Source of the DNA: Methylorubrum sp. B1-46
GTDB lineage: Bacteria; Pseudomonadota; Alphaproteobacteria; Rhizobiales; Beijerinckiaceae
Assembly (NCBI RefSeq): GCF_021117295.1
Contig: NZ_CP088247.1
Location: 627,501 to 691,500 of the forward strand
Direction: 5' to 3'
Length of the DNA stretch: 64,000 nucleotides
Every line of letters starts with the position of its first letter. The first letter of the stretch is position 1. Shown here in pieces: positions 18,371 to 28,680 of this stretch. Below the pieces are notes generated by a model that was given only the letters and a program-made list of their open reading frames with translations, was not told where the DNA came from and made no database searches. The position numbers and the translations under genes are program-made.

Positions 18371-18849
18371 CGGGGGAAGGTGGGTCCTCGGGTCGCCAAA
18401 GCAAGGCTTCGCACCCGTCACGAGACGTGCGCGACGTCCGCGACCGGGGAAGGTCTTGCCCTGGCCGGGCGGCGCAGGGGATCGGCTTGGCCGCATCGGG
18501 ACGGAAGGCCGGGACGCGATGCGGCGGCCCAGCGAGCATGCATCGGATCGAGACGCCGGATCAAGCGATCGGGACGCAGCGTCAACCTGTGCCATGTCAG
18601 CCGTGTGGCCCTGTACTGGAACCGCAAGGCCGGCGAGACGCGCTTCGAAGTGGCATCGGTTTCTCAGTCATAGTCGCGCAGGGCGAGAGCGGAGACGGCC
18701 GTCCTGCGCGGCCACGGCGAACGTTGCCCAGTCGAGAGGCACTGAGCGCGACGATCTGGTGGAGCAACCTGCTTGCGATTGCGCGCAACCATCCTGATAA
18801 GAGCGCGTGCCGTCCCACGAGGGAGGCAGGAGTTCATCGGCTTCTACCC
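18371..18849. other. Non-coding gap between divergent cyclase and AraC genes
   Basis: About 480 bp without a convincing gene. Open frames here are basic, low-complexity shadows. A perfect 10-bp palindrome TTGCGCGCAA at 18779-18788 and a GGAGGCAGGAG purine run at ~18822-18832 are the only visible signals. It probably holds divergent promoters and possibly an N-terminal extension of the cyclase. Confidence 0.4.
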
Positions 18850-19860
18850 GTGGCGACCCAGTCCTTCACCTTCACCTCGACGAACGAGGCCAACGGTTTC
18901 GACGGCTACCGGACGCTGTATGCCGCCGGATCGGATGTCATGGCGACGCAAGCCGCGTTCCGTGCCGAGGTGGAGGGGTATCGCTTCGGCCGGATGAACG
19001 TGTTCGAGCGGAACGTGAGCGGGGTCGAACATAGCCGCGATCCCGCTCGCGTCCGCCGCGACGGCTTCGACCACTTCACGCTCCAGCTCCTGCGCGACGG
19101 CAGCTTCCTCGGCGGCGGCCCCGATGCGGAGCGCCGTCTGGCTCCCGGCGACATCATCCTGTTCGACCTCACCCGGCCGCAGCGCTCGCGCTTCGATGCC
19201 GCGCGGACCGTCACCGTCAGCCTTCCCCGCGACTTGGTGGAGCGGGCGGCGCCCGAGGCGCGACGCTTCCACGGGCAGGTGCTGCCGGAGGCGGTATCGG
19301 GCCTCCTCGGCGACCTGATGGGCTCGCTCGCCCGGCGCGCCGCCGTCGCCACCGCGAAGACCACGGAGAGTACCGCCCGCGCCCTGGCCGAGTTGCTCGC
19401 CGGGGTACTCGGTCAGGTCCGGCCCGGAGACGAGGCCGCGCGTGCGATCCTCGCCGACCTGCGTCGGCGCCGAGCGGAAGCCTTCATCGAGGCGCGGCTG
19501 CACGAGCCGTCCCTCGATGCGGATGCGGTGGCTCGCGGCGCGGCCCTGTCCCGCAGCGCGCTCTACCGCCTGTTCGAGCCGACGGGCGGCGTTGCCCACC
19601 ACATTCGGACCCGCCGCCTCGAACGGTTGGGTGCCGCTTTGCGCAACCCGGTCGAGATGCGCTCGATCACCACCCTCACTTTCGATCACGGCTTTGCCAG
19701 CGAGAGCCATTGCAGCCGGGCCTTCCGCGCGACGTTCGGTCTGCCGCCGGGCCGCTATCGCGCCGAGATGCGCCATTCGCGCGGCGGCGCATCGAGCGCA
19801 CCGCTGCCCGGCGCGAGCGCCGCGAGCCTGATGTCCGCATGGTCGCGCACCCTCGCCTGA
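18850..19860 (+). CDS. AraC-family transcriptional regulator
   Basis: A 336-aa regulator. The N-terminal ~190 residues match the AraC-binding-like sensor domain seen in FeaR/NahR-type activators (FTSTNEANGFDGYRTLYAAG, then DHFTLQLLRDG, PGDIILFDLTRP). The C-terminal AraC DNA-binding domain has two helix-turn-helix units (ARGAALSRSALYRLFEP and LTFDHGFASESHCSRAFRATFG). A GTG at 18850 is used because it starts the sensor fold; upstream sequence in frame is not protein-like. It lies 4 bp before the MFS transporter and may control it. The effector is unknown. Confidence 0.85.
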   Translation: MATQSFTFTSTNEANGFDGYRTLYAAGSDVMATQAAFRAEVEGYRFGRMNVFERNVSGVEHSRDPARVRRDGFDHFTLQLLRDGSFLGGGPDAERRLAPGDIILFDLTRPQRSRFDAARTVTVSLPRDLVERAAPEARRFHGQVLPEAVSGLLGDLMGSLARRAAVATAKTTESTARALAELLAGVLGQVRPGDEAARAILADLRRRRAEAFIEARLHEPSLDADAVARGAALSRSALYRLFEPTGGVAHHIRTRRLERLGAALRNPVEMRSITTLTFDHGFASESHCSRAFRATFGLPPGRYRAEMRHSRGGASSAPLPGASAASLMSAWSRTLA

Positions 19861-19864
19861 CCGT

Positions 19865-21196
19865 GTGATCTCCTCCGCTCCCATCACCTCCCCGCCGGGT
19901 GCGGTGCCCGAGCGGGCCGGTCTCACGGGCTGGCCGCTCGTCACGCTGCTGGCCGCGATCCAGTTCGCGGCCTTTGCCGATCGCTTCCTCCTCACCCTGG
20001 TCGCCACCCCGCTCAAGCAGTCGCTGGGGCTGAGCGATACGCAGCTCGGCCTGCTTCAGGGCTCCGCCTTCGCCCTGCCCTACGCGCTCGCCCTGCCGCT
20101 GCTCGGCATCGTCGCCGACCGTGGGTATCAGCGCGGGCTCATCCTGGCCGGCCTCTCGCTCTGGGGGATGGCGACCTTCGCCAGCGGGCTCGCAGGCGGG
20201 TTCGTCGCGCTGCTCGCCGCGCGGCTCGCGCTGGGGCTGGGTCAGGCGGGGTTCGGGCCCGCCGCCCTCTCGCTGATCAGCGTGCATCTTCGCCCGGACC
20301 GGCTTGGACGGGGCCTCTCCGCGCTCACCGCCGCAGCCACACTCGGGCGCAGCTTCGCCCTGCTCGCGGGCGGCGCCGTGCTGGCATGGCTGACCGCGCG
20401 GGGCGGGCTGGCCCTACCCGGCCTCGAACCGCTCGGCCCCTGGCAGGCCCTGCTCATGCTCGCGGCGCTGCCGAACCTTCCTCTCGCCATCCTCATCCTG
20501 CGCATCGGGCCTCGTCGAGGACAGGAAAGGCGCGAGCCCCACGGATCACCGCTTCGAAGCGCGGTGCCCTGGATCGCGCGGCGACGGCGGGCGTACCTGC
20601 CCCATGCCTTTGCCGCGACGGCCGCGGTCCTGATGACCCAGACCCTCACCGCCTGGGCGCCGACCTTCTACGTCCGCGCTTTCAGTTTCAGCCCGGCGGA
20701 GAGCGGCCTGCGCCTCGGCCTCCTGGTGCTGATCGCCGCGCCGCTCGGCCACGCGGCAGGCGGGTTCGCCCTGGATCGGCTGCGCAGCGCCGGGCGCGTC
20801 GATGCCGCGCCGATGCTCCTGGCGCTCGGCCTGATCCTGGCCGTACCGATGACGGCACTGGCGAGCCTGAGCCCCGACCTGCCGCTGTCGCTCCTCGGCT
20901 TTGCCGGCCTCGTGGCGCTGCTCGGCTTCAGCAGCCCGCCGGGCCTCGCCGGCATCCAGCTCCTGACCCCGCGGAGGCTGCGCGGCCGGGTCAACGCGCT
21001 CTTCCTCGCGACCGTCACCCTGGCCGGCTTCGGCCTCGGGCCGCTCCTCGTCGGGCTGCTCAGCGACCACCTGTTCGGGGAGGCGGGCCTCGGGTTCGCA
21101 CTCGTGGCTGTATACGCGCCCGTCGGCGGGCTCGGCGCCGTGGCCGCCCTGTTCGCCCGCCGCGCCTGGCGCCCGGCGCGACGCAGGACCCGCTGA
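19865..21196 (+). CDS. MFS transporter
   Basis: Major facilitator with 12 predicted membrane segments, 443 aa, starting at GTG. The family motif between helices 2 and 3 is present as LLGIVADRGYQRGLIL. An ALGLGQAGFGPAALSLIS segment and HLRPDRLGRGLS resemble the spinster-like/aromatic acid exporter subgroup. The substrate is unknown. It sits 4 bp after an AraC regulator, suggesting a regulator-transporter pair. Confidence 0.87.
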   Translation: MISSAPITSPPGAVPERAGLTGWPLVTLLAAIQFAAFADRFLLTLVATPLKQSLGLSDTQLGLLQGSAFALPYALALPLLGIVADRGYQRGLILAGLSLWGMATFASGLAGGFVALLAARLALGLGQAGFGPAALSLISVHLRPDRLGRGLSALTAAATLGRSFALLAGGAVLAWLTARGGLALPGLEPLGPWQALLMLAALPNLPLAILILRIGPRRGQERREPHGSPLRSAVPWIARRRRAYLPHAFAATAAVLMTQTLTAWAPTFYVRAFSFSPAESGLRLGLLVLIAAPLGHAAGGFALDRLRSAGRVDAAPMLLALGLILAVPMTALASLSPDLPLSLLGFAGLVALLGFSSPPGLAGIQLLTPRRLRGRVNALFLATVTLAGFGLGPLLVGLLSDHLFGEAGLGFALVAVYAPVGGLGAVAALFARRAWRPARRRTR

Positions 21197-21204
21197 AACG
21201 AGAA

Positions 21205-21226
21205 CGGCCGCCCCGAGGGGCGGCCG
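21205..21226. terminator. Bidirectional terminator hairpin
   Basis: A perfect 10-bp stem CGGCCGCCCC/GGGGCGGCCG with a GA loop lies between the convergent MFS and rpoD genes (8 bp after the former, 15 bp after the latter). Confidence 0.75.
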
Positions 21227-21240
21227 GTTGGTGATCCGGA

Positions 21241-23244
<2,004 letters not shown>

Positions 23245-23447
23245 GCTCAGCCTATTATTCTCGTGGCGGCGCCGCAGGCTGAGCCTGCGCGCTCCGCGAA
23301 AGACCCGTCGCAATGTCGTGGAATGGCGCGCTTGTCGAGTGCCCGCGCCGATTCTCGTTGCATTCGCTCTTACTTGCCGTGCGTTGACCGACCGTTAACC
23401 AAGTCGGCCTTCCGCCGCCGTCACCCTCCGGTCACGCCGGCACGAAT

Positions 23448-25376
23448 TCATTCCTCCTGAGAGACCTCCGCTTCCGCCTCGGCCGCGGCGATCACTGCCA
23501 ATTGCTGCTGCACGTCGCATAGCCAAGCGAAATTGGCCTCGGACCCATCCTCGGCAAGAGCTCTCTCAGCTTGGTGGAGTTCGCTATGTAGCGCGCCCGT
23601 CTGCCGGTGCAAGATCACGGCCTGATGCAGGGTATGTTCCAGACGCTGCGGGTCGGCGTTCGGATCGAGCATCCAGCGGTCGCCCGGATTGACCAGAGAG
23701 AACAGCCGGGCATGCGCCTCTTCGAGCCCGGCCCGGCGCAAGCGTGCCTCCAGCAATTCGGGCTCCGGCGTGCCGGCCTCCGCCGCCCGGTCGAGCAGCA
23801 GGGTGCGCAGTGCGCTGGCATCCGGGTTGACGAGTTCGAGGGCGGCGAGCGCCTCTTCCTCGATCCCGAGCAACTCCGGGTGCGCGAGCAGGCTCATGAC
23901 GATCATCGCCTCGCGCTTGGCGGCGCGTCCGCCGGCGGCCGGCACCATGGCCGCGATCTTCAGAAGTGGATTGAAGCCGGTGGTGATGCGCGGCGAGGGC
24001 GGCGGATCGCCGGGGCGCGGTCGGCGCTGGAAGGGCGTGCCGCGTGGCCCCGCCGGGCGCCCTCCGGCCGCGCGCTCTGACCGTCCGCCGGAAAATCCTC
24101 CGGCCGATCCGCCGGTCAATCCCCGCAGCCGCTCCTCGATGTCGTCGCGATAGAAGCGGCGCACGGTCTCGTCGCGGATGCCGGCCACCGCCTCCCGCAG
24201 CGTCCGGGCGAGCCCGGCCCGGCGCTCCGGCGTGTCGAGGCTGGCCGCCTCGGTCTCGCGGGCCCACAGCATCTCGACCAGCGGCCGCGCGCTCGAGAGC
24301 ACCGCCTCGATCGCCGGGGGGCCGCCGGCGCGCATCAGATCGTCCGGGTCCTGGCCCTGCGGCAGCCTCGCGAGGCGAAGCGACTTGCCGGGCTCCAGCA
24401 TGGGCAGGGCGACGTCGAGCGCGCGGAAGGCGGCGCGCTGGCCGGCCCCGTCGCCGTCGAAGCAGAGGATCGGCTCGTCGGCGTGGCGCCAGAGCAGGGC
24501 GAGTTGGTCCTCGGTGAGCGCCGTGCCGAGCGGCGCCACGGTCTCCGGATAGCCGGCGAGCGTCATGGCGATGACGTCGACATAGCCCTCCACCGCGATG
24601 ATCCGGCTCCGGTCATGCGCACTCTTCCGGGCAGCATGGAGGTTGTAGAGCATCCGCCCCTTGTGGAAGAGCGGCGTCTCCGGCGAGTTCATGTACTTCG
24701 CCTTGGCCTCCGCCTGCATAGCCCGGCCGCCGAAGGCGACGACCCGGCCGCGGATGTCGAGGATCGGAAACATGATCCGGTCGCGGAACTTGTCGTAGGG
24801 GACGTTCACCCCCTCGGGCGCGGCGAGCAGGCCCAGTTCCAGCATCAGGTCGCGATCGACGCCCTTGCCCGCGAGGAAGTCGCGCAGGGCGTAGCGCCCC
24901 GACAGGGAATAGCCGAGCCGGAATTTCTGGCGCGTGGCTTCGCTCAAGGCGCGTCGGTCGAGATAGGCCCTCGCCTCGGCCCCGGCGGGCCCGCGCAACT
25001 GCTCCTCGAAATAGGCGGCGGCCAGCTCCATCACTTCGAGAGCGCCCTTGCGCCGCTCCTCGGCCTGCTCGCTCTCCACCGTCATCTTCGGCAGGGTGAC
25101 GCCGGCCTCGCCGGCCAACCGCTCGACGGCCTCGGGGAAGCTCAGGCCCTCCGTTTCCATGACGAACTTGAAGATGTCGCCGTGCTTGCCCGACGAGAAG
25201 CAGTGGTAGAACTGCTTCTGGTCGTTCACGTAAAACGAGGGCGTCTTCTCGGCGTTGAACGGCGACAGGCCGCGCCACTCGCGGCCGGCCTTCTTCAGCC
25301 GCACGCGGCGGCCGACCACCTCGGAGGCGGGCACCCGGGCGCGGATCTCTTCGAGAATGTGGGGCGGGTAGCGCAC
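23448..25376 (-). CDS. dnaG: DNA primase DnaG
   Basis: Makes RNA primers at the replication fork, 642 aa, GTG start giving the usual opening RYPPHILEEIRARV. The N-terminal zinc-ribbon region keeps its fold (SPFNAEKTPSFYVNDQKQFYHCFSSG), but three of the four usual Cys/His ligands are replaced. The TOPRIM core is intact: VEGYVDVIAM, LGTALTEDQ and ILCFDGDGAGQRAA. The C-terminal region (~430-642) has a Gly/Arg/Pro-rich linker and a helicase-interaction-like helical domain. It lies 203 bp upstream of rpoD on the same strand. Confidence 0.95.
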   Translation of the reverse strand: MRYPPHILEEIRARVPASEVVGRRVRLKKAGREWRGLSPFNAEKTPSFYVNDQKQFYHCFSSGKHGDIFKFVMETEGLSFPEAVERLAGEAGVTLPKMTVESEQAEERRKGALEVMELAAAYFEEQLRGPAGAEARAYLDRRALSEATRQKFRLGYSLSGRYALRDFLAGKGVDRDLMLELGLLAAPEGVNVPYDKFRDRIMFPILDIRGRVVAFGGRAMQAEAKAKYMNSPETPLFHKGRMLYNLHAARKSAHDRSRIIAVEGYVDVIAMTLAGYPETVAPLGTALTEDQLALLWRHADEPILCFDGDGAGQRAAFRALDVALPMLEPGKSLRLARLPQGQDPDDLMRAGGPPAIEAVLSSARPLVEMLWARETEAASLDTPERRAGLARTLREAVAGIRDETVRRFYRDDIEERLRGLTGGSAGGFSGGRSERAAGGRPAGPRGTPFQRRPRPGDPPPSPRITTGFNPLLKIAAMVPAAGGRAAKREAMIVMSLLAHPELLGIEEEALAALELVNPDASALRTLLLDRAAEAGTPEPELLEARLRRAGLEEAHARLFSLVNPGDRWMLDPNADPQRLEHTLHQAVILHRQTGALHSELHQAERALAEDGSEANFAWLCDVQQQLAVIAAAEAEAEVSQEE

Positions 25377-25582
25377 GGGGGCTCTGCTTGAAGCGGATCG
25401 CGTGGACGACGAGGACCGGCCTTGCGGGGTGCAGTTTAGCGCGGGGGCGCCTGACCGACTGTTAATGCCGTCCGGCGGTGACGACGAGTCACCGGAAGAT
25501 GTGTGGCAGCCGGCCATCGGGCGTTTGCGGAGCATCGCGATGTGATGCGGTTTCTGGTTGATCACGTCGGTTCCATGCCTTG

Positions 25583-25677
25583 CCGTCATCGCGAGGCGGA
25601 GCCGAAGCGATCCAGGGCGCGACCTCTCCGGATTGGGCTGCGCCCTGGATTGCCACGGCTTCGCCTCGCAATGACGG
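25583..25677. repeat. Palindromic intergenic repeat, copy A
   Basis: A 95-bp imperfect inverted repeat bounded by CCGTCAT and ATGACGG. The arms read CCGTCATCGCGAGGCGGAGC and onward, pairing with ...GGCTTCGCCTCGCAATGACGG, and contain GATCCAGGGCGC versus GCGCCCTGGAT. It occupies part of the 383-bp gap between dnaG and the SMP-30 gene. A related copy lies at 27931-28024. Confidence 0.85.
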
Positions 25678-25759
25678 AGAGGCCCCCGAAGCAACGAGGC
25701 AGACGCCGTATGAGAGGTTCCGCGCGGAGCTTTCGCACGAGCGATGCGTTGGCGGCGCG

Positions 25760-26737
25760 ATGACGAACGCCTCGCCTGCTCCCCGCCGCGGCATCGCCCG
25801 CCGTCCCCTCCTCGGCCTTGTCCTGCTCGGGGCATGCCTCTCGAGGGCACGGGCCGACGATGACATGTCCGCGGTGCTCGATCCTGCGGCACGGGTCGAA
25901 ACCCTCTACGACGAAGGCGAATGGTGCGAAGGGCCGGTCTGGGCCCCCGCGCTCGGCGGCCTCGTCTTCAGCGACGTGCGGCGCAATCGGATGATGCTGA
26001 TCCGCGAGCGTGGCGGCGCGGAGGTGTTTCGCGCGCCCTCCAACAACGCCAACGGCAACGCCGTCGATGGGCAGGGGCAGCTGATCACCTGCGAGCACCG
26101 CACCTCGCGGGTGGTGCGGCGCGAGCACGACGGCGCCCTGACCGTCCTGGCCGAGCGCTTCGATGGGGGCCGGCTCAACTCGCCCAACGACGTGGTCGTG
26201 GCGCGCGACGGCGCGATCTGGTTCACCGATCCGACGTTCGGGATCACCCAGGCCGAAGAGGGCACGCCGCGCGCCACCGAGCAGAAGGGGCGCCACGTCT
26301 TCCGCCTCGCGCCCGATGGGACCCTCGCGGTCGCGACCTCGAACTTCGTGCAGCCCAACGGCCTCGCCTTCTCGCCCGACGAGCGGGTCCTCTACGTCTG
26401 TGAATCGGGCGCCGCGGCCGGAGAGAAGGCGCCGAGCGAGATCCGCGCCTTCGATGTCGCCGACGGCCGGCTCGCCAACGAGCGCGTCTTCGCCCGCGTG
26501 GCGAAGGGCGTCCCGGACGGGGTGAAGGTCGATACCGATGGACGGGTCTATGCCGGCACCGGCGACGGCGTGCGGATCTGGTCGGCCGATGGCCGCCCGC
26601 TCGGACACATTCCGACCGAGGGCCCCTGCGCCAACATCGCCTTCGGGGGGCCGGACGGGCGCAGGCTGTTCCTCTGCGCCGGCAAGCGGGTGCTCGCGGT
26701 CGAGACAAGGGTTCGCGGCGCGGCAGTCCGCACCTGA
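25760..26737 (+). CDS. SMP-30/gluconolactonase-like exported beta-propeller
   Basis: Predicted extracytoplasmic SMP-30/gluconolaconase/LRE family enzyme, 325 aa. A signal region (ARRPLLGLVLLGACLSRARA) has twin Arg and a possible lipobox LGAC, so it may be a lipoprotein or a Tat substrate. Propeller motifs include EGPVWAPALGGLVFSDV, NANGNAVDGQG, RLNSPNDVVVARDGAIWFTDPTFG and QPNGLAFSPDERVLYVCE. The N-x-N-D-type metal and lactone site is consistent with gluconolactonases. It lies 11 bp before a second propeller gene. The substrate is unknown. Confidence 0.88.
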   Translation: MTNASPAPRRGIARRPLLGLVLLGACLSRARADDDMSAVLDPAARVETLYDEGEWCEGPVWAPALGGLVFSDVRRNRMMLIRERGGAEVFRAPSNNANGNAVDGQGQLITCEHRTSRVVRREHDGALTVLAERFDGGRLNSPNDVVVARDGAIWFTDPTFGITQAEEGTPRATEQKGRHVFRLAPDGTLAVATSNFVQPNGLAFSPDERVLYVCESGAAAGEKAPSEIRAFDVADGRLANERVFARVAKGVPDGVKVDTDGRVYAGTGDGVRIWSADGRPLGHIPTEGPCANIAFGGPDGRRLFLCAGKRVLAVETRVRGAAVRT

Positions 26738-26748
26738 AGGAGACGACG

Positions 26749-27915
26749 ATGACGAACCGACTCGCGCGCCGGACGCTGCTGACCGGCGTCGCCGCTGCCG
26801 CCTTCGCGCCGGCGATGGCGGTGCGCTCGGGTCTGGCGCAACCGGCGACCGGTCCGTTCGGCGCCCTCGAACTCGTCGTCGCCGCGCGGGCGCCGACGAC
26901 GCCGACCGGACTGACGCTCTCCACCGAGGGCCGGATGTTCCTGTTCATGCCGCGCTTCGACGAGAAGACGGTGTTCACGGCGGGCGAGGTGTTTCCGGAC
27001 GGGCGGGTCGTGCCCTATCCGAGCGAGGCGGCGAACCGACCCGATCCGGCGCGGCCCGCAGAGACGTTGTTCCACGTCCCCAACGGCGTGTTCGACCGGA
27101 CAAACCGCCTCTGGCTGCTCGACGCCGGGCTGATGGCCTCCTCCGGCGAGCCGGTCCCGGGTGCGGCCAAGCTCGTTTGCATCGATCCGGCAACGAACGC
27201 GATCGTGCGCACGATCCCGCTGCAATCGGTCGTGACGAAGACCTCCTCGCTGAACGACCTGCGGGTCGATGTGCGGCCGGGGCGCGAGGCGGCCTACATC
27301 ACCGATCAGGGCCAGACCGGCGAGGGCGCGCTGATCGCCGTCGATCTCGTGAGCGGACGGGCCGTACGCCGGCTCGCGGCGCATGCCAGCACGCGATCCG
27401 TCGACGGTATCCTGAAGATCGTCGAGGGCCGGGTGCTGATGAAGCGCGAGGCCGACGGCACGACGAGCCCGATCAAGGGCGGTGTCAACGGCATCGCGCT
27501 GAGCCCGGACGGTGCGCGGCTGTACTACACGCCGCTGATGAGCCGGCGCCTCTATGCGGTCGAGACCGCCGCCCTCCTCGATGCCCGCAAGGACGACGCC
27601 GCCGTGGCGGCGACGGTGATGGATCTCGGTGAGAAGGGCCTGACCGGCGGTCTCATCGCCGATTCCCGCGATCGGATCTACCTGAGCCTGCAAGAATTCA
27701 ACGGCATCGGCCGACGCGATCCGGACGGTCGGATCGAGGTCCTCGCCACGGATCGGCGGCTGATCTGGCCCGACACGTTCTGGATCACCGGCGACGGCTG
27801 GCTCTACCTGTCGTCCGCCCAGGCCAACCGCCGCCCGGAGCACAACGGCGGCATCGACCGGCAGGAGCCGCCCTACGCGATCTTCCGCATGCGGATCGAC
27901 GCGGGGCCGGCGTGA
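26749..27915 (+). CDS. Yellow/major royal jelly protein family, exported
   Basis: A 388-aa beta-propeller of the L-dopachrome tautomerase-related/MRJP family. The signal ARRTLLTGVAAAAFAPAMA has a twin-Arg pattern, suggesting Tat export. Typical family blocks are PNGVFDRTNRLWLLDAG, SLNDLRVDV, AYITDQGQTGEGALIAVDL, GVNGIALSPDGARLYYTPL and LIWPDTFWITGDGWLYLSS. Bacterial members have no firmly established reaction; some bind or convert small aromatic or sugar compounds. It is in an apparent operon with the SMP-30 gene, suggesting that both act on one exported pathway. Confidence 0.87.
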   Translation: MTNRLARRTLLTGVAAAAFAPAMAVRSGLAQPATGPFGALELVVAARAPTTPTGLTLSTEGRMFLFMPRFDEKTVFTAGEVFPDGRVVPYPSEAANRPDPARPAETLFHVPNGVFDRTNRLWLLDAGLMASSGEPVPGAAKLVCIDPATNAIVRTIPLQSVVTKTSSLNDLRVDVRPGREAAYITDQGQTGEGALIAVDLVSGRAVRRLAAHASTRSVDGILKIVEGRVLMKREADGTTSPIKGGVNGIALSPDGARLYYTPLMSRRLYAVETAALLDARKDDAAVAATVMDLGEKGLTGGLIADSRDRIYLSLQEFNGIGRRDPDGRIEVLATDRRLIWPDTFWITGDGWLYLSSAQANRRPEHNGGIDRQEPPYAIFRMRIDAGPA

Positions 27916-27930
27916 GGGGGTTCAGTTCCA

Positions 27931-28024
27931 CCGTCATCGCGAGTGTCCGCGAAGCGATCCAGCACCGCGACCCTTCCTGAAAAGGCGCGCCCTGGATCAC
28001 CTCGGCTCCGCCTCGTGATGACGG
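27931..28024. repeat. Palindromic intergenic repeat, copy B
   Basis: A 94-bp element with the same ends as copy A (CCGTCATCGCGAG ... ATGACGG) and shared inner words GAAGCGATCCAG, CGCGACC and CCCTGGAT. The centre differs (CCTTCCTGAAAAGG). It sits 15 bp after the MRJP gene and 9 bp before the yqeY stop, closing the insert between dnaG and yqeY. Confidence 0.85.
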
Positions 28025-28033
28025 AGCGATCGC

Positions 28034-28492
28034 CTATTTTGCTGCCAACGCGTCCTTCACCAGGGCGCTCGCGCGGCCGAAATCCATGCGGCCGGTATAC
28101 TTGCCCTTCAGCGCGCCGATCACCTTGCCCATGTCCTTCGGGCTCTCGGCACCCGTCTCGGCGATGGCGTCGGCGATCGCCGCGCGGGTCTCGGCCTCGT
28201 CGAGTTGCTGCGGCAGGAAGGTCTGGATGATCTCGGCCTCGGCGCGCTCGCTCTCGGCGAGTTCGGGGCGACCGCCCTGCTCGTAGACGCCCGCGGCCTC
28301 CTGGCGCTGCTTGATCATCTTCTGCAGCAGCGCGAGGATCTCCTCCTCGCTCGTCTCGCCCTTGCCCTCGCCGCGCGCAGCGATGTCGCGGTCCTTGAGC
28401 GCCGCCTGGATCATGCGCACCGTCGAGAGCTTCTGCTTCTCGCCGGCCTTCATGGCCTCCTTCATCTCGGCGGTGATGCGCGCGCGCAGCAT
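28034..28492 (-). CDS. yqeY: GatB/YqeY domain protein
   Basis: A 152-aa YqeY-type protein related to the tail domain of GatB, which contacts tRNA in amidotransferases. The protein is all-helical, with the family blocks MKAGEKQKLSTVRMIQAALKD, EEEILALLQKMIKQRQEAA, and the C-terminal DMGKVIGALKGKYTGRMDFG. In alphaproteobacteria it is regularly found beside carA and dnaG, as here. Its molecular role is not well defined. It is divergent from carA. Confidence 0.93.
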   Translation of the reverse strand: MLRARITAEMKEAMKAGEKQKLSTVRMIQAALKDRDIAARGEGKGETSEEEILALLQKMIKQRQEAAGVYEQGGRPELAESERAEAEIIQTFLPQQLDEAETRAAIADAIAETGAESPKDMGKVIGALKGKYTGRMDFGRASALVKDALAAK

Positions 28493-28680
28493 GGTGATCG
28501 AGCTCCAGTCAGATGATTCGGCGTGTCTGCCCTGCTTGTCCAGGGCATTGCGCAGGGCGGCCTCCGCGCCCAGATTGACCCGGGCGCGGCCGGCTCGCTA
28601 TGAGCCCCGCGAGATATCGCCTTGCCCCGCGGCCCGGTATGCGGCCGCGCGAGGCGGCGGACATAAGCCGGATCGGACCC

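Noticed and set aside
25583..25677. Copy A repeat as an insertion-sequence end
   Set aside because: No transposase and no target duplication visible; the element is a short palindrome only.
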